Shown here: in pieces, positions 33,187-43,374 of the stretch
How positions within the stretch are numbered: position 1 is the first letter of the stretch
Layout of the letters: the number at the start of each line of letters is the position of its first letter
Source of the DNA: Stygiobacter sp.
GTDB taxonomy: Bacteria; Pseudomonadota; Alphaproteobacteria; Rhodospirillales; Magnetospirillaceae
Direction of reading: 5' to 3'
Assembly: GCA_006218045.1 (NCBI GenBank)
Contig: VBWB01000012.1
Coordinates: 35,675 to 99,674, forward strand
Length of the DNA stretch: 64,000 nt
Program-made: the position numbers and the translations under genes
Notes under the pieces: model-generated
Told to the model about the DNA's origin: nothing
Seen by the model: only the letters and a program-made list of their open reading frames with translations
Database searches by the model: none

Positions 33187-33849
33187 TCAGGCGTTGGACA
33201 GACCGCTGCCGTGCTGACCCTGGACCAGGGACATGAATTCCTTGCGGGTCGGCGGGTGGTCGCGGAACACGCCCAGCATGCGGCTGGTGACCATGGTCAC
33301 GCCGGGCTTGTGGATACCCCGCGTGGTCATGCATTGGTGTGCCGCCTCGATGATCACCGCCACCCCCTTGGGCTGCAATACCTCGTTGATGGTGTTGGCG
33401 ATCTGGGCGGTCAGCTTTTCCTGGATTTGCAGGCGCTTGGAAAACACCTCGACGACGCGGGCCAGCTTCGAGATGCCCACCACCCGGCGGTCGGGCAGAT
33501 AGGCCACATGGGCCTTGCCGATGATCGGCACCATGTGGTGCTCGCAATGGGATTCCAGGCGGATGTCGCGCAGGATGACCATCTCGTCGTAGCCGTCGGT
33601 TTCCTCGAAGGTCCGTTGCAGCATTTCCACCGGGTCCAGATCGTAGCCGGCGAAGAATTCCTCGTAGGAGCGTACCACCCGGTCAGGGGTGCCGACCAGA
33701 CCCTCGCGGTCCGGGTCGTCGCCGGCCCATTGGATCAGGGTGCGCACCGCCGCTTCCGCTTCTTCGCGACTGGGGCGATGGCTGGTCTGGTGCTGGGGGA
33801 GGCGGGATGACACGGGGCTATGGCTGTTCACATCGGGCTCCTGGCTCAT
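33187..33849 (-). CDS. folE: GTP cyclohydrolase I
   Basis: FolE opens and rearranges GTP to dihydroneopterin triphosphate, the first step of folate synthesis. The 220-residue protein has the zinc ligands in [11 protein letters not shown] (Cys, His) and [15 protein letters not shown] (Cys), plus PTRKEFMSL at the C-terminus. The start [11 protein letters not shown] at 33849 is favoured over one 14 codons upstream. Its first 30 residues are not conserved-looking. It precedes no folate gene here and stands between tusE and apaG. Confidence 0.97.
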   Translation of the reverse strand: MSQEPDVNSHSPVSSRLPQHQTSHRPSREEAEAAVRTLIQWAGDDPDREGLVGTPDRVVRSYEEFFAGYDLDPVEMLQRTFEETDGYDEMVILRDIRLESHCEHHMVPIIGKAHVAYLPDRRVVGISKLARVVEVFSKRLQIQEKLTAQIANTINEVLQPKGVAVIIEAAHQCMTTRGIHKPGVTMVTSRMLGVFRDHPPTRKEFMSLVQGQHGSGLSNA

Positions 33850-33901
33850 GGACACGATCCTCCATGTGGCGTCGCCCCACCGGCAATGCAAGGCTGCCCG
33901 G

Positions 33902-34294
33902 TCAATTCAACCGTACGGGCTGATGCGGGCTGTCCAGCGAGAAGGCGGGGATGGAAACGTCGAAGACGCTGCCGTCCGGCCCCTGCATCTGATAGGTGCC
34001 GACCATGATGCCCGACGGCGTCGAGAGCGGCGTGCCGCTGGTATACTCGAACGATTCGCCCGGCCCCAGCACCGGCTGTTCGCCGACCACGCCGGCGCCC
34101 TGCACCTCTTGTCGGCGGCCCAGGGCGTCGGTGATCTTCCAGTGCCGGCTTTTCAGCTGCACCGTTTGGGCGCCCTGGTTCTCGATGCGGACGTGATAGG
34201 CCCAGACGTAATGGTTCTCCGCTGGCGCCGATTGGTCGTCCAGATAATCGGGGCGTACCGTCACAACGATGCCGCGGGTGGTTTGCGAATACAT
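33902..34294 (-). CDS. apaG: ApaG-family protein
   Basis: This 130-residue cytosolic protein has the single immunoglobulin-like ApaG domain: [40 protein letters not shown], the glycine-rich [20 protein letters not shown] and [20 protein letters not shown] near the end. In E. coli apaG mutations affect Co2+ resistance; the role is not well settled. It lies between metZ and folE on the same strand, 37 bp downstream of the metZ stop. Confidence 0.95.
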   Translation of the reverse strand: MYSQTTRGIVVTVRPDYLDDQSAPAENHYVWAYHVRIENQGAQTVQLKSRHWKITDALGRRQEVQGAGVVGEQPVLGPGESFEYTSGTPLSTPSGIMVGTYQMQGPDGSVFDVSIPAFSLDSPHQPVRLN

Positions 34295-34331
34295 GCTCAG
34301 GCTTCCCGCCCAGGTTATTCCTTGATCGTCA

Positions 34332-35525
34332 TCATAGGACGTTTTCCAGGGCCAAGGCCAGATCGTCGATCAGGTCATCGGCGTCTTCCAGGCCCACCGA
34401 CAGGCGGATCAGACCCTCGGTGATGCCTTGGGCCTGCTTGGCCTCGGGAGTCAGGCGCTGGTGGGTGGTGGTCCAGGGGTGACAGGCCAGCGACTTGGCA
34501 TCGCCCAGATTGTTGGAAATATCGATGACTTCCAAGCCGTTGAGCAGGCTGTACGCCGCATCCTTGCCGCCCTTCAAGGCAAAGGCGACGATGCCGCCGA
34601 AACCCTTCATCTGCCGCTTGGCCAGATCGTGCTGCGGGTGACTGACCAAGCCGGGATAGAGCACGCGGGCGATTTCAGGGCGCGCTTCCAGAAAGCTTGC
34701 GACCTTGAGGGCGTTGGCGCAATGGCGTTCGATGCGCAGATCCAGGGTTTCCAGACCCTTCAGCAGGGTCCAGGCGTTGAACGGCGACAGCGCCGGCCCG
34801 GTATGGCGCAGATACGGCCCCAGCACGTCGTTGCAGAATTCCGCACTGCCCAGGATGGCGCCGCCCAGGCAGCGGCCCTGGCCGTCCATGTGCTTGGTGG
34901 CGGAATAGACCACCACGTCGGCGCCCAAGGTGAGCGGGCTTTGCAGGATGGGGGTGGCGAAGACGTTGTCGACCACCACGCGGGCGCCGGCCTGGTGGGC
35001 CATGTTCGCCACCGCCGGCAGGTCGATGATTTCCAAGGTGGGGTTGGACGGCGTTTCCAGGAACACCACCGTTGTCGGCTGGGCCAAAGCCCGGCGCCAC
35101 TGCTCCAGGTCGGTGCCGTCGACGAACACCGGCAGCACGCCGAAGCGTGGCAGCAGATCGTTGATGATCCAGGTGCACGAGCCGAACAGGGCGCGCGGCG
35201 CCACCACCCGGTCACCGGTCTTCACCTGACAGAGGATGGCGGCATGGACGGCGGCCATGCCCGAGGCGGTGGCGCGGCAGGCCTCGGCCCCTTCGATGGC
35301 GGCCAGACGATCCTCGAACATGGCGACGGTGGGGTTTTTGAAGCGGGAATAGACCATGCGGTCCAAGGTGCCGTCGAAGCTTTGCTCGGCTTCCTCGGCG
35401 CTGCCGTAGACGAAGCCGGAATTCATGAAGATGGCTTCGCTGGTCTCGGAGAATCCACTGCGGGCGGTACCGGCGCGGACGGACAGGGTGCGCGGGCGCA
35501 AGGTGCGGGTGGTGGACGTGGTCAT
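34332..35525 (-). CDS. metZ: O-succinylhomoserine sulfhydrylase
   Basis: MetZ makes homocysteine from O-succinylhomoserine and sulfide in methionine synthesis, using PLP. The 397-residue enzyme of the Cys/Met fold has the [13 protein letters not shown] and [20 protein letters not shown] segments and the PLP lysine in [16 protein letters not shown]. The start [14 protein letters not shown] (35525) gives the usual length. A second candidate, ATG at 35588, follows AAAGAGG inside the SAM-II element directly and would add 21 unlikely residues. Expression is probably shut down by SAM through that riboswitch. Confidence 0.95.
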   Translation of the reverse strand: MTTSTTRTLRPRTLSVRAGTARSGFSETSEAIFMNSGFVYGSAEEAEQSFDGTLDRMVYSRFKNPTVAMFEDRLAAIEGAEACRATASGMAAVHAAILCQVKTGDRVVAPRALFGSCTWIINDLLPRFGVLPVFVDGTDLEQWRRALAQPTTVVFLETPSNPTLEIIDLPAVANMAHQAGARVVVDNVFATPILQSPLTLGADVVVYSATKHMDGQGRCLGGAILGSAEFCNDVLGPYLRHTGPALSPFNAWTLLKGLETLDLRIERHCANALKVASFLEARPEIARVLYPGLVSHPQHDLAKRQMKGFGGIVAFALKGGKDAAYSLLNGLEVIDISNNLGDAKSLACHPWTTTHQRLTPEAKQAQGITEGLIRLSVGLEDADDLIDDLALALENVL

Positions 35526-35590
35526 GATGGCCCCTTCGGCACGAAATACCCGACCGGGGCGAGTGCTGGCGGATTGTCCAGCGCCCATTG

Positions 35591-35645
35591 CCTCTTTAGC
35601 GTTTGTTTAATGTGGCCGCAAGCCGGTCGGACAAATCACCACAGG
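35591..35645 (-). ncRNA. SAM-II riboswitch ahead of metZ
   Basis: Read on the minus strand, this is a close match to the SAM-II consensus: P1 5' strand GTGG, then TGATTTGT (35631-35642), a CCGACCGGCTTGC loop, P1 3' strand GGCCACA (35611-35617), TTAAACAAAC, and GCTAAAGAGG (35591-35600). The final AAAGAGG can act as a ribosome site that the SAM-bound pseudoknot would hide. Confidence 0.93.
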
Positions 35646-35814
35646 GGTTAATACATAGCGGTGCCGATAGGGAAAGGTCAAGCGTGGCGCTACCACAGAA
35701 ATCGAGGTGTGAATAACCCCATGACGTTTCCGGGAAATCGGCGGCACCCCCCTTGAGTTCGGGGGAAGACTACCGATATGCTGCATCGCAGCGAAACACA
35801 GGAGCACGCGTGCC

Positions 35815-36615
35815 ATGGATGCCACCAGCAAACCCTACCAGAAGATCCAGACCTTGTCCTTGCAGGGCAAGAAGGGTCTGGTCATCGGTATCGCCAATGA
35901 CCAGAGCATCGCCTATGGCTGTGCGCTCCATTGCCGGGCCAACGGTGCCGATCTGGCCGTCACCTATCTGAACGACAAGTCGGAAAAATATGTCCGTCCG
36001 CTGGCCGAGGGCCTGGACGCGCCGATCATCATGCCGTGCGACGTGCGCGAGGAAGGCCAGCTTGAGGCGGTTTTCGCCGAAATCGAAAAGACCTGGGGCC
36101 GGCTGGATTTCGTCATCCACTCCATCGCCTTCGCCAACCGTGAAGACCTGCATGGCCGGGTCACCGATTGCTCGCGCGACGGTTTCATGCTGGCCATGGA
36201 CGTGTCGTGCCATTCCTTCATGCGGGTGGCCAAGCTGGCCGAGCCGCTGATGGTCGATGGCGGGTGTCTGATCACCGTGTCGTTCTACGGCGGTCGCAAG
36301 GTGGTCGAGCATTACAACGTCATGGGTCCGGTCAAGGCGGCGCTGGAAGCCTCGACCAAGTACATGGCCGCCGAACTCGGCGCCAAGGGCATCCGCGTCG
36401 TCGCCCTGTCGCCCGGTCCGCTGAAGACCCGTGCCGCCTCCGGCATCGACCGCTTCGACGAACTGATGGAAGCCGCCGCCGCCAAGGCGCCGACCCATCA
36501 CCTGGCCGATATCGACGATTGCGGTTCCTTCGCCGCCTATCTGGTCAGCGACCAGGCCAAGTCGGTGACCGGCACCACCTTGTTCATCGACGGCGGTTAC
36601 CACATCGTCGGCTGA
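35815..36615 (+). CDS. fabI: Enoyl-[acyl-carrier-protein] reductase (NADH)
   Basis: FabI reduces enoyl-ACP in the last step of each fatty acid elongation round, and is the triclosan target. The 266-residue SDR-type protein has the FabI-specific nucleotide loop VIGIANDQSIAYGCALHCR and the catalytic Tyr-x6-Lys in YNVMGPVKAALEASTKYMAA, with GPLKTRAASGI and TGTTLFIDGGYHIVG towards the end. The start MDATSKPYQKIQ at 35815 is well spaced from CAGGAGCACG. A perfect 14-bp hairpin follows. Confidence 0.97.
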   Translation: MDATSKPYQKIQTLSLQGKKGLVIGIANDQSIAYGCALHCRANGADLAVTYLNDKSEKYVRPLAEGLDAPIIMPCDVREEGQLEAVFAEIEKTWGRLDFVIHSIAFANREDLHGRVTDCSRDGFMLAMDVSCHSFMRVAKLAEPLMVDGGCLITVSFYGGRKVVEHYNVMGPVKAALEASTKYMAAELGAKGIRVVALSPGPLKTRAASGIDRFDELMEAAAAKAPTHHLADIDDCGSFAAYLVSDQAKSVTGTTLFIDGGYHIVG

Positions 36616-36622
36616 TCGGTTG

Positions 36623-36655
36623 TTCCGGCAAGCCCCACCCGGGGGCTTGCCGGAA
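36623..36655. terminator. Bidirectional terminator hairpin after fabI
   Basis: TTCCGGCAAGCCCC (36623-36636) pairs perfectly with GGGGCTTGCCGGAA (36642-36655). It lies in the 44-bp gap between the convergent fabI and the periplasmic binding protein gene. Confidence 0.85.
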
Positions 36656-36659
36656 TCGA

Positions 36660-37433
36660 CTACTTTTCCGCCTGATAGGATCGAACCCGCTCGGCATGAA
36701 GCGGCGTTGCCTTGATGTCGCGGATCGCGGTCCAAAAGCATTCGGCTACGCTTTGGTGGCGGGCATAGAATGCTTTGGACAGCATGACATAGCCAAACTT
36801 GTCCTCGAGCGGCGGTTCACGCCGGGTCAGCACCGCCGCCAGATCAGGGTTGTTGGCCAGGACGGCGTCGCCGTTCGAGGTGATGACGGCGGCGGCGGAC
36901 ACCCGTCCGCCAGCGACCATGCGCAGCATGGTGGCGGTGTCGTTGATTTCCACATGGGAGAAACCCAGCTCGATCAGCCGGGGAATGATGGACGCGCCGC
37001 GTTCGGTGGTGACACGGCCATCCCAGGCCTGGGTCGGATGGCGCTGGACGTACAGGCTGTAGCTGTAACCCTTGAGGGCGCGGCTGACGTCGGGTCTGCC
37101 ATCGATCATGGGGTAGGCGCCATAGGTCGCCCGCTCATCGTCGTAGCTGGAGGAGAACGCGCCGTCGGCATCGCCGTTCTTGACCAGCAACAAGGCCCGT
37201 TGCCAGGGCACGAAGCGGAACTCGACGGCGGCGCCGCATTGCGTGCCGGCTTCGATCATCAACTCGGCGTGGTGACCGGGGCGGCTGGCGGCGATGGTGC
37301 CGTCGACCACCCGCATCTCATCGGTGTATTTCGGCGTCGTCACCAGCACCATCGGCACCGGAGCCGAGGTCGCCCAGGCGTTTCCCGCCAGCAGGCCGAC
37401 CATGGGCAGAATCCAAAACCCCATTCCCTTCAT
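36660..37433 (-). CDS. Periplasmic solute-binding protein, family 3-like
   Basis: This 257-residue protein has a signal peptide (MKGMGFWILPMVGLLAGNAWA) and the fold of extracellular solute-binding family 3: AGTQCGAAVEFRFVPWQRAL, GDADGAFSSSYDDERATYGA and a LNLA-like C-terminal lobe. No ABC permease or ATPase gene lies beside it, so it may be a sensor-type or stand-alone binder like those found near chemotaxis or c-di-GMP proteins. The start at 37433 places the signal peptide correctly. Ligand is unknown. Confidence 0.8.
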   Translation of the reverse strand: MKGMGFWILPMVGLLAGNAWATSAPVPMVLVTTPKYTDEMRVVDGTIAASRPGHHAELMIEAGTQCGAAVEFRFVPWQRALLLVKNGDADGAFSSSYDDERATYGAYPMIDGRPDVSRALKGYSYSLYVQRHPTQAWDGRVTTERGASIIPRLIELGFSHVEINDTATMLRMVAGGRVSAAAVITSNGDAVLANNPDLAAVLTRREPPLEDKFGYVMLSKAFYARHQSVAECFWTAIRDIKATPLHAERVRSYQAEK

Positions 37434-37536
37434 GGTCTTACTACCCCTTTTCCCGATGACCACGCGTTCGTTACGCACAGTCTTGGAAGAGAGGGATGGA
37501 ATCGCAAGTGAAGCTTGAGGGACAAAGGTATGAGGC

Positions 37537-38817
37537 TTACCCGGCCAGGAATTCCAACTGCCAGATCATCTCGTCGCCGGTCAGCGGAAACACGCCGTCG
37601 CGGCCGCGCAGGATGCGCGGGGCGGGCAGGCGCAGTAATTTGGTTTGCAATTGCTCGGCCAAGGTCACCGACAGGCCGGCCTTCCAGGTGATGGCGATGA
37701 TGCCCTTGGCGCTTTGCGTGGTCACCGTCTTGCGCACCACCGAAACCGGCATTTCGGCCAGCACCGCCAGGGCGCAGATGACGAAATTGGGGTCGTTGCC
37801 GGCCAGCGCGGTGTCGATGGTGCTTTCGTCCAACTGGCCCTTTTCCCGCAACTGGCGGGCGCGGACCAGGGCGGCGGCTTCATCCGACGCCTTGCGCGCC
37901 TCGGCCCGCTCGGGGCCGGTGGCTTCCATTTCGTCCAGGCGCTTGGCCACCACCGCGGCCACCGCCACCGCCGCCTCGCGGTCCAGATCCTGACGCGCCG
38001 CCAGGGCCTGCAACAGGCTGGAGGCGACGAAGCGGGCGAGCTTGGCGGCGGTCTTGGCCGGCAGTACCGGGCGCTGGCACAGGGGCTGATGCCAGGCTTC
38101 GATATCGGTGGCGCGGTCGGCCAGGCGGTCCAGGGTTTCCTCGCGGATCTGCGCCGACGGATTGCCCAGCAAGATGGCGATGGCATCGACGTCGTCGGTG
38201 GCGGCGATGGCATCGGCCACCCGGACATTGACCGAGGAACGCTTGGAAATGGCGGCCAGCGCGCCGGGAATGGGGCCGCCGCCGATGACTTCCAGCAGAT
38301 CCTCGTCGGTGAGCACCGGCGAAAATTGCAGGATCGGCGCCGCCACCGCGATCTCGGCGTCGCGGGCCAGCCGGCGGATGACGTCGGGGGGCGCGTTGGC
38401 GACGTCTTTCAGGGCTTCGGCCAGGATTTCACGCACCTTGGGGATGCGGTCGCGGGCCAGCAATTCCAGCGCGTCATAGGTGGCGCGGCGCAAGCGGTCC
38501 TGTTCATGCGCGGTCAGGCCGGGGGCCAATCGGGCGATCTTCACCGCCAATTGGCCACGCACCTGATCATCGTCATCGGCGGCCAGGGTGGGATGGGCCT
38601 GGGGCGGCGTCGCCGGATTGGCGGCCAGTTGGCGCCGCACCTCGGCGCTGGGGTCCTCGACCAGGAAATACAGGATTTCCGGGCGCACTTCCGGGTGGGC
38701 GGCCAGCTTGGCGCGGATCGTGCTGTCTTCATGCGCGGCCAGTTCGCGCGCTTCTTCGTAGGTGAATTTCCGGTCACCACCGCCGCCGAACAGACGTTTG
38801 ATCAATCCGACGACCAT
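37537..38817 (-). CDS. DUF2336-domain protein
   Basis: This 426-residue protein has the helical-repeat look of DUF2336 proteins of alphaproteobacteria: ELAAHEDSTIRAKLAAHPEV, VRRQLAANPATPPQ, and the central VAAPILQFSPVLTDEDLLEV motif of the family near residue 165. An N-terminal part begins MVVGLIKRLFGGGGDRKFTY. The family is common near two-component or c-di-GMP genes and its function is not known. It starts five bases after the stop of the diguanylate cyclase gene, so the two are probably cotranscribed and may work together. Confidence 0.88.
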   Translation of the reverse strand: MVVGLIKRLFGGGGDRKFTYEEARELAAHEDSTIRAKLAAHPEVRPEILYFLVEDPSAEVRRQLAANPATPPQAHPTLAADDDDQVRGQLAVKIARLAPGLTAHEQDRLRRATYDALELLARDRIPKVREILAEALKDVANAPPDVIRRLARDAEIAVAAPILQFSPVLTDEDLLEVIGGGPIPGALAAISKRSSVNVRVADAIAATDDVDAIAILLGNPSAQIREETLDRLADRATDIEAWHQPLCQRPVLPAKTAAKLARFVASSLLQALAARQDLDREAAVAVAAVVAKRLDEMEATGPERAEARKASDEAAALVRARQLREKGQLDESTIDTALAGNDPNFVICALAVLAEMPVSVVRKTVTTQSAKGIIAITWKAGLSVTLAEQLQTKLLRLPAPRILRGRDGVFPLTGDEMIWQLEFLAG

Positions 38818-38821
38818 GGCG

Positions 38822-40489
38822 CTAGTCCCGCTTCCCATTGGGGGCAGGGGCCAACCGCCATGCCCCCTTGCCGTCGCGTTTGACTTCGTACATGGCGGTG
38901 TCGGCGCGGGCCACCAACTCGTCCAGGGATTCGGCGCTGGGGCCGGCATGGACGGCGACGCCCAAGGACATGTGCAAGGGCTTGTCGGCGCTGCCGGAGA
39001 AATGGGCCAACTCAGTGCTGGCCGCCAGCATGCCCTCGCAGCGGCGGATGGCGATCTGCTCTTCCGCCGCCTCCAGCCAGATGGCGAATTCGTCACCGCC
39101 CAGGCGCGCCACCAGATCGGTGGGCCGGGTGTGCTTCAGCAGCAGGTCGCGTACCGCCAGCAAGGCCTGATCGCCGGTGTGGTGGCCGTGCACGTCGTTG
39201 ACCGCCTTGAAATTGTCCAGATCCACATAGATCAGGGCGGCGGGCTTGTGTTCGCGGCTCAGGCGGTTGAAGCGGCGGGCGATTTCCTCGAAGAAGGCGC
39301 GGCGGTTGAACAGGCCGGTCAGCGAATCGGTGCGCGACAGCCGCAAGATGCGTTCGTGGTTGGTGATCTGCTCGTTGGCCAGCCCGACCTGATTGGCGAC
39401 GTCGTCGATCAGCAGGCGGTCGTCGTCGCCCCAGCCCGGGCGGCTGTCGTCGCGCCACAGCAGCACGGCGCCGTTGATGGAATGGCGATAACGGCTGACC
39501 GAGGACAGAACATGCCAGGGGCCGATCCTGTCCTCGAAATGATCGCTGCCGATGAAGGAATCGAGCACGTCCTTCTCCTCGCCGCCTTCGCCGAACTGGG
39601 CGGCCAGGGCGAAGTCGGACGCTTCCGGCAACAGGCGGAAAATCTGGCAGCCGGTGGCACCCAGGGCCCGTGCCGTGGCTTCGGCTGCGGCGCGCAGCAT
39701 GTCGGCGGGATCGACCTCGTCGCGGATGGTCCGCACGATATAGGACAACAGGCGTTCGCGGTTGTTGGCCCGCGACAGCGCCGCGTCGCGCAGACGCTCC
39801 TGGGTGATGTCGCGGCAGATGCCCCGCGTCCCCTGCCACTGCCCGTCATCGGTGCGCACCGGCGTGCTCGACGCCAGCACACAGGCCTGAGTACCGTCGG
39901 CCTGGATCATCCACACTTCCTCGTCTTCCACGGGCAAGGTGCCGGCGAACGGGTTCTCGCTCCCGTCCATGGGCGTCTCGGCGATGAAATCGGCGGGATC
40001 GTGGCCCACCAGTTCGTCCGCCAGATAGCCCAGCGCGCCTTTGGGGCTGACGAAGACGAAGCGGCCGTCGGCCCCCACTTCCCAGGCGAAGTCGGACGAG
40101 ATGTCCACCAGATCCTTGTAACGCTGGCGCGATTCCACCAGGGCGGAGCGCAGGTTGCGCTCCAGCGTGATGTCGCGGCCCAGCAACAGGAAATGACCGT
40201 TATCGGCGGGCAGGGCGATCAATTCGACGATGATCGAGCCGTTGCCGGTGGGCAGGGTGGCGACACTGGGGCGGGCGCTGTTGAGCAGGCTGGCGATGTC
40301 GGGCAGCAGACCGCCCTCCAGGGCGTGCTGCACCACTTCGCCGCGACCGTTACCGGCGATGACGCGACCGTCACTGGCCACCACCAGGGCAGCGCCGGGA
40401 TAGGCGGTCAAGGCGGCGGCACCCAGGCCCACATGGGCCGATCCACCGCCGGCCCCAGGACGATGCTGCTGATCGAAAGCCGAATTCAT
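38822..40489 (-). CDS. Diguanylate cyclase with PAS and GAF-type sensor domains
   Basis: This 555-residue protein makes cyclic di-GMP. An N-terminal PAS-like part and a PAS domain (about 130-230, DISSDFAWEVGADGRFVFVS) are followed by a GAF-type region (about 260-385), then a GGDEF domain. The active motif GGDEF is intact, and an RPTD five residues upstream is a product-inhibition I-site. No membrane segments are seen, so it is a cytosolic sensor. The start MNSAFDQQHRPG (40489) is chosen over one four codons upstream. It leads a two-gene unit with the DUF2336 gene. Confidence 0.93.
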   Translation of the reverse strand: MNSAFDQQHRPGAGGGSAHVGLGAAALTAYPGAALVVASDGRVIAGNGRGEVVQHALEGGLLPDIASLLNSARPSVATLPTGNGSIIVELIALPADNGHFLLLGRDITLERNLRSALVESRQRYKDLVDISSDFAWEVGADGRFVFVSPKGALGYLADELVGHDPADFIAETPMDGSENPFAGTLPVEDEEVWMIQADGTQACVLASSTPVRTDDGQWQGTRGICRDITQERLRDAALSRANNRERLLSYIVRTIRDEVDPADMLRAAAEATARALGATGCQIFRLLPEASDFALAAQFGEGGEEKDVLDSFIGSDHFEDRIGPWHVLSSVSRYRHSINGAVLLWRDDSRPGWGDDDRLLIDDVANQVGLANEQITNHERILRLSRTDSLTGLFNRRAFFEEIARRFNRLSREHKPAALIYVDLDNFKAVNDVHGHHTGDQALLAVRDLLLKHTRPTDLVARLGGDEFAIWLEAAEEQIAIRRCEGMLAASTELAHFSGSADKPLHMSLGVAVHAGPSAESLDELVARADTAMYEVKRDGKGAWRLAPAPNGKRD

Positions 40490-40603
40490 CCCCATCCACA
40501 CTCAAAAATCCTATGCGACAGGTGTTAGCATATCGGCCAAGCATTAACGACCCCCAAAACCCTAAGGTTGCCTTTTGCCGCCACCGGGCGTAGCACAGGG
40601 GAC

Positions 40604-41326
40604 ATGAGCCAAGACCATCGCCCCCGCCCGCCCGTGGACCAGTTGGAGACCTGGGTTTTCGACCTGGACAACACGCTTTATCCGGCCAGCAGCAGCCTGT
40701 TTCCCCAGATCGACGTGCGCATGCGCCAGTTCATCGCCGCCCGCCTGGGGCTGGGGCTGGACGAGGCCTTCGCCCTGCAAAAGCGCTATTACCGCGAATT
40801 CGGCACCACCTTGCGCGGGCTGATGACCGTGCACGGCATGGAACCCGCCGATTTCCTGGCTTATGTCCACGACATCGACCATTCGGTGCTGGACGCGGCG
40901 CCGCGCCTGGATGCCGCCCTGGCGGCATTGCCGGGGCGCAAGCTGATCTTCACCAACGGCTCGGAACACCACGCCGAGAAGGTGCTGGCGCAATTGGGGC
41001 TGGAACGCCATTTTGCCGGCATTTTCGACATCGTCGCCGCCCGCTTCATCCCCAAGCCGCAGCCCCAATGCTATGACCTGATGGTGCGGCGCTTCGACTT
41101 CGATCCGCACCGCGCCGCCATGGTCGAGGATCTGCACCGCAACCTGGCGCCGGCGGCGGCCTTGGGCATGACCACCGTGTGGGTGCGCCAGGACGACCAT
41201 CCGGACGCCCGGGTGGTGATGGACGACCATGACGATATCGGCCATGTGCACCACATCACCGACGACCTGTCCCACTGGCTCGAGCAGGTGGCGACCACCC
41301 CAACGGCGCCTCGTTCGGTGCGTTGA
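40604..41326 (+). CDS. HAD-family pyrimidine 5'-nucleotidase
   Basis: This 240-residue hydrolase of HAD subfamily IA has motif I FDLDNTLYP, motif II IFTNGSEHH, the motif III Lys region IPKPQPQCYDLM and motif IV VEDLHRN. This pattern with LYP fits the yeast SDT1/Phm8-like pyrimidine 5'-nucleotidases. It should remove phosphate from UMP or CMP-like substrates, or from damaged nucleotides. The ATG at 40604 follows CAGGGGAC. It is 63 bp upstream of dapD on the same strand. A His/Asp-rich stretch (DDHDDIGHVHH) near the C-terminus is unusual. Confidence 0.87.
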   Translation: MSQDHRPRPPVDQLETWVFDLDNTLYPASSSLFPQIDVRMRQFIAARLGLGLDEAFALQKRYYREFGTTLRGLMTVHGMEPADFLAYVHDIDHSVLDAAPRLDAALAALPGRKLIFTNGSEHHAEKVLAQLGLERHFAGIFDIVAARFIPKPQPQCYDLMVRRFDFDPHRAAMVEDLHRNLAPAAALGMTTVWVRQDDHPDARVVMDDHDDIGHVHHITDDLSHWLEQVATTPTAPRSVR

Positions 41327-41389
41327 CTTGGGGGGTAAACGCGCTATGTTTCCGCCAACTCCAATCCTGCCTGAACAAGGAATCCGGCC

Positions 41390-42232
41390 ATGAGCTTCGC
41401 CGACCTGCAAAAAGCCATCGAGGACGCTTGGGACGTTCGTGACACCATCAATGCCAAGACCGATTCCAAGATCCGCGACGCGGTCGAAATGGCCTTGGGC
41501 ATGCTGGATACCGGCCATATGCGCGTCGCCGAGAAGCTGGACGGTGAATGGGTGGTCAATCAGTGGCTGAAGAAGGCGGTGCTGCTGTCCTTCCGCCTCA
41601 ACGATTCGCGCCCGGTCGCCGGCGGCCCCAACGGTTCGCATTGGTTCGACAAGGTGCCGACCAAGTTCGAGGGCTGGGACGAAGGCATGTTCCAGGCCCA
41701 CGGCTTCCGCGCCGTTCCCGGCGCCGTGGTCCGTCGCCCGGCCTATATCGCGCCGGGCGTGGTGCTGATGCCCAGCTTCGTCAATGTCGGCGCCTATGTG
41801 GACAGCGGCACCATGGTCGACACCTGGGCCACCGTCGGCTCGTGCGCCCAGATCGGCCGCAACGTCCATATCTCGGGCGGCGCCGGCATCGGCGGCGTGC
41901 TGGAGCCGTTGCAGGCCGGGCCGGTGATCCTGGAAGACAACGTCTTCATCGGCGCGCGGGCGGAAGTGGCCGAAGGCGTCATCGTCGAGGAAGGCGCGGT
42001 CTTGTCCATGGGCGTCTATATCGGCAAGTCGACCAAGATCGTCGACCGCGCCACCGGCGAGGTGTTCTATGGCCGGGTGCCGGCCTATTCGGTGGTGGTG
42101 TCGGGGACCATGCCGGGCAAGCCCCTGCCCAATGGCGAACCCGGCCCCAACCTCTATTGCGCCGTCATCGTCAAGCGCGTGGACGAACAGACCCGCTCCA
42201 AGGTTTCCATCAACGAATTGCTGCGCGATTGA
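41390..42232 (+). CDS. dapD: 2,3,4,5-tetrahydropyridine-2,6-dicarboxylate N-succinyltransferase
   Basis: DapD adds succinyl to tetrahydrodipicolinate in the succinylase branch of lysine and meso-diaminopimelate synthesis. The 280-residue protein has a helical N-terminal domain and a left-handed beta-helix with hexapeptide repeats: [60 protein letters not shown]. The ribosome site AAGGAA is well placed. The stop overlaps the dapE start (TGATG), so the two pathway enzymes are coupled. Confidence 0.98.
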   Translation: MSFADLQKAIEDAWDVRDTINAKTDSKIRDAVEMALGMLDTGHMRVAEKLDGEWVVNQWLKKAVLLSFRLNDSRPVAGGPNGSHWFDKVPTKFEGWDEGMFQAHGFRAVPGAVVRRPAYIAPGVVLMPSFVNVGAYVDSGTMVDTWATVGSCAQIGRNVHISGGAGIGGVLEPLQAGPVILEDNVFIGARAEVAEGVIVEEGAVLSMGVYIGKSTKIVDRATGEVFYGRVPAYSVVVSGTMPGKPLPNGEPGPNLYCAVIVKRVDEQTRSKVSINELLRD

Positions 42233-43374
42233 TGACTCTGTCCGACCCCGTCGGCCTGACCGCCGAACTGATCAAATGCGCCAGCATCACCCCTGAAGAT
42301 GCCGGCGCCCGCGACCTGTTGGCCGGCTGGCTGCGGGAACTGGGTTTTGATTGCCACAACGTGGATTCCGCCACCGGCGGGCCGCTGATTCGCAATCTCT
42401 ACGCCCGCCGGGGTGCGGACGGCGTCAATTTCTGTTTTGCCGGCCATACCGACGTGGTGCCGGTGGGGGCGTCGGGCTGGAGCGTCGAGCCCTTCGCCGG
42501 CACTATCTTGAACAATCGCCTGTATGGGCGCGGCGCCACCGACATGAAGGGCGCCATCGCCTGTTTCGTCGCCGCTGTCGCCCGCTTCGTCGCCAAGGGC
42601 CGGCCCGCCGGTTCCATCAGCCTGCTGATCACCGGCGACGAGGAAGGCCCGGCCATCGACGGCACCGTCAAGGTGCTGGACTGGCTGACGGCGCGCGGTG
42701 AGAAACTGGATATGTGTCTGGTGGGCGAGCCCACCAATCCGGGGCGACTGGGCGAGATGATGAAGATCGGGCGCCGCGGTTCGCTCAATGGCCGCATCAC
42801 CGTCCATGGCACCCAGGGTCATTCCGCCTATCCGCATCTGGCCGACAATCCCATCCCCCGCCTGCTGGCCATGTTGAACGCCCTGACGGCGGAAGCGCTG
42901 GACCACGGCTCGCCGCATTTCCAGGCCTCGACCCTGGCCCTGACCACGGTGGATGTGGGCAATGCCGCCACCAATGTCATTCCGGCCCAGGCGCGAGCCG
43001 GCTTCAACATCCGCTTCAACGACCTGCACACCGGCAAATCGCTGGAACAGTGGATCCGCCACACCTTGGACAACGTCGGCGGCGATTACGAGTGCGTGGT
43101 CGAGGTTTCCGGCGAAAGCTTTCTGACCGAGCCGGGGATATTGTCCGAGACGGTGGCCGAATGCGCCCGAGCGGTGACCGGTCTTACGCCGGAACTGTCG
43201 ACCACCGGCGGCACCTCGGATGCCCGCTTCATCAAGACTCATTGCCCGGTGCTGGAATTCGGGCTGGTCAGCCAGACCATGCACAAGGTGGACGAACACG
43301 TGGCCGTCGATGACCTGGAGGCGTTGACGCAAATCTATCTGGGCGTGCTGGAGCGTCTGGTGGGACGACAGTGA
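42232..43374 (+). CDS. dapE: Succinyl-diaminopimelate desuccinylase
   Basis: DapE removes succinate to give LL-diaminopimelate. The 380-residue M20 dizinc peptidase-like enzyme has metal-ligand motifs [10 protein letters not shown] and [15 protein letters not shown], the catalytic [12 protein letters not shown], and a dimerisation lid. Motifs and length are normal. The ATG at 42232 overlaps the dapD stop, which rules out the much longer open frame that runs back over dapD. The stop overlaps the GTG of the next membrane protein gene. Confidence 0.98.
   Translation: MTLSDPVGLTAELIKCASITPEDAGARDLLAGWLRELGFDCHNVDSATGGPLIRNLYARRGADGVNFCFAGHTDVVPVGASGWSVEPFAGTILNNRLYGRGATDMKGAIACFVAAVARFVAKGRPAGSISLLITGDEEGPAIDGTVKVLDWLTARGEKLDMCLVGEPTNPGRLGEMMKIGRRGSLNGRITVHGTQGHSAYPHLADNPIPRLLAMLNALTAEALDHGSPHFQASTLALTTVDVGNAATNVIPAQARAGFNIRFNDLHTGKSLEQWIRHTLDNVGGDYECVVEVSGESFLTEPGILSETVAECARAVTGLTPELSTTGGTSDARFIKTHCPVLEFGLVSQTMHKVDEHVAVDDLEALTQIYLGVLERLVGRQ

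Noticed and set aside
39093-39839. Frames of 150-250 codons inside the diguanylate cyclase gene in other frames
   Set aside because: Arg/Pro-rich translations typical of off-frame GC-rich reading. The GGDEF domain is uninterrupted in its own frame.
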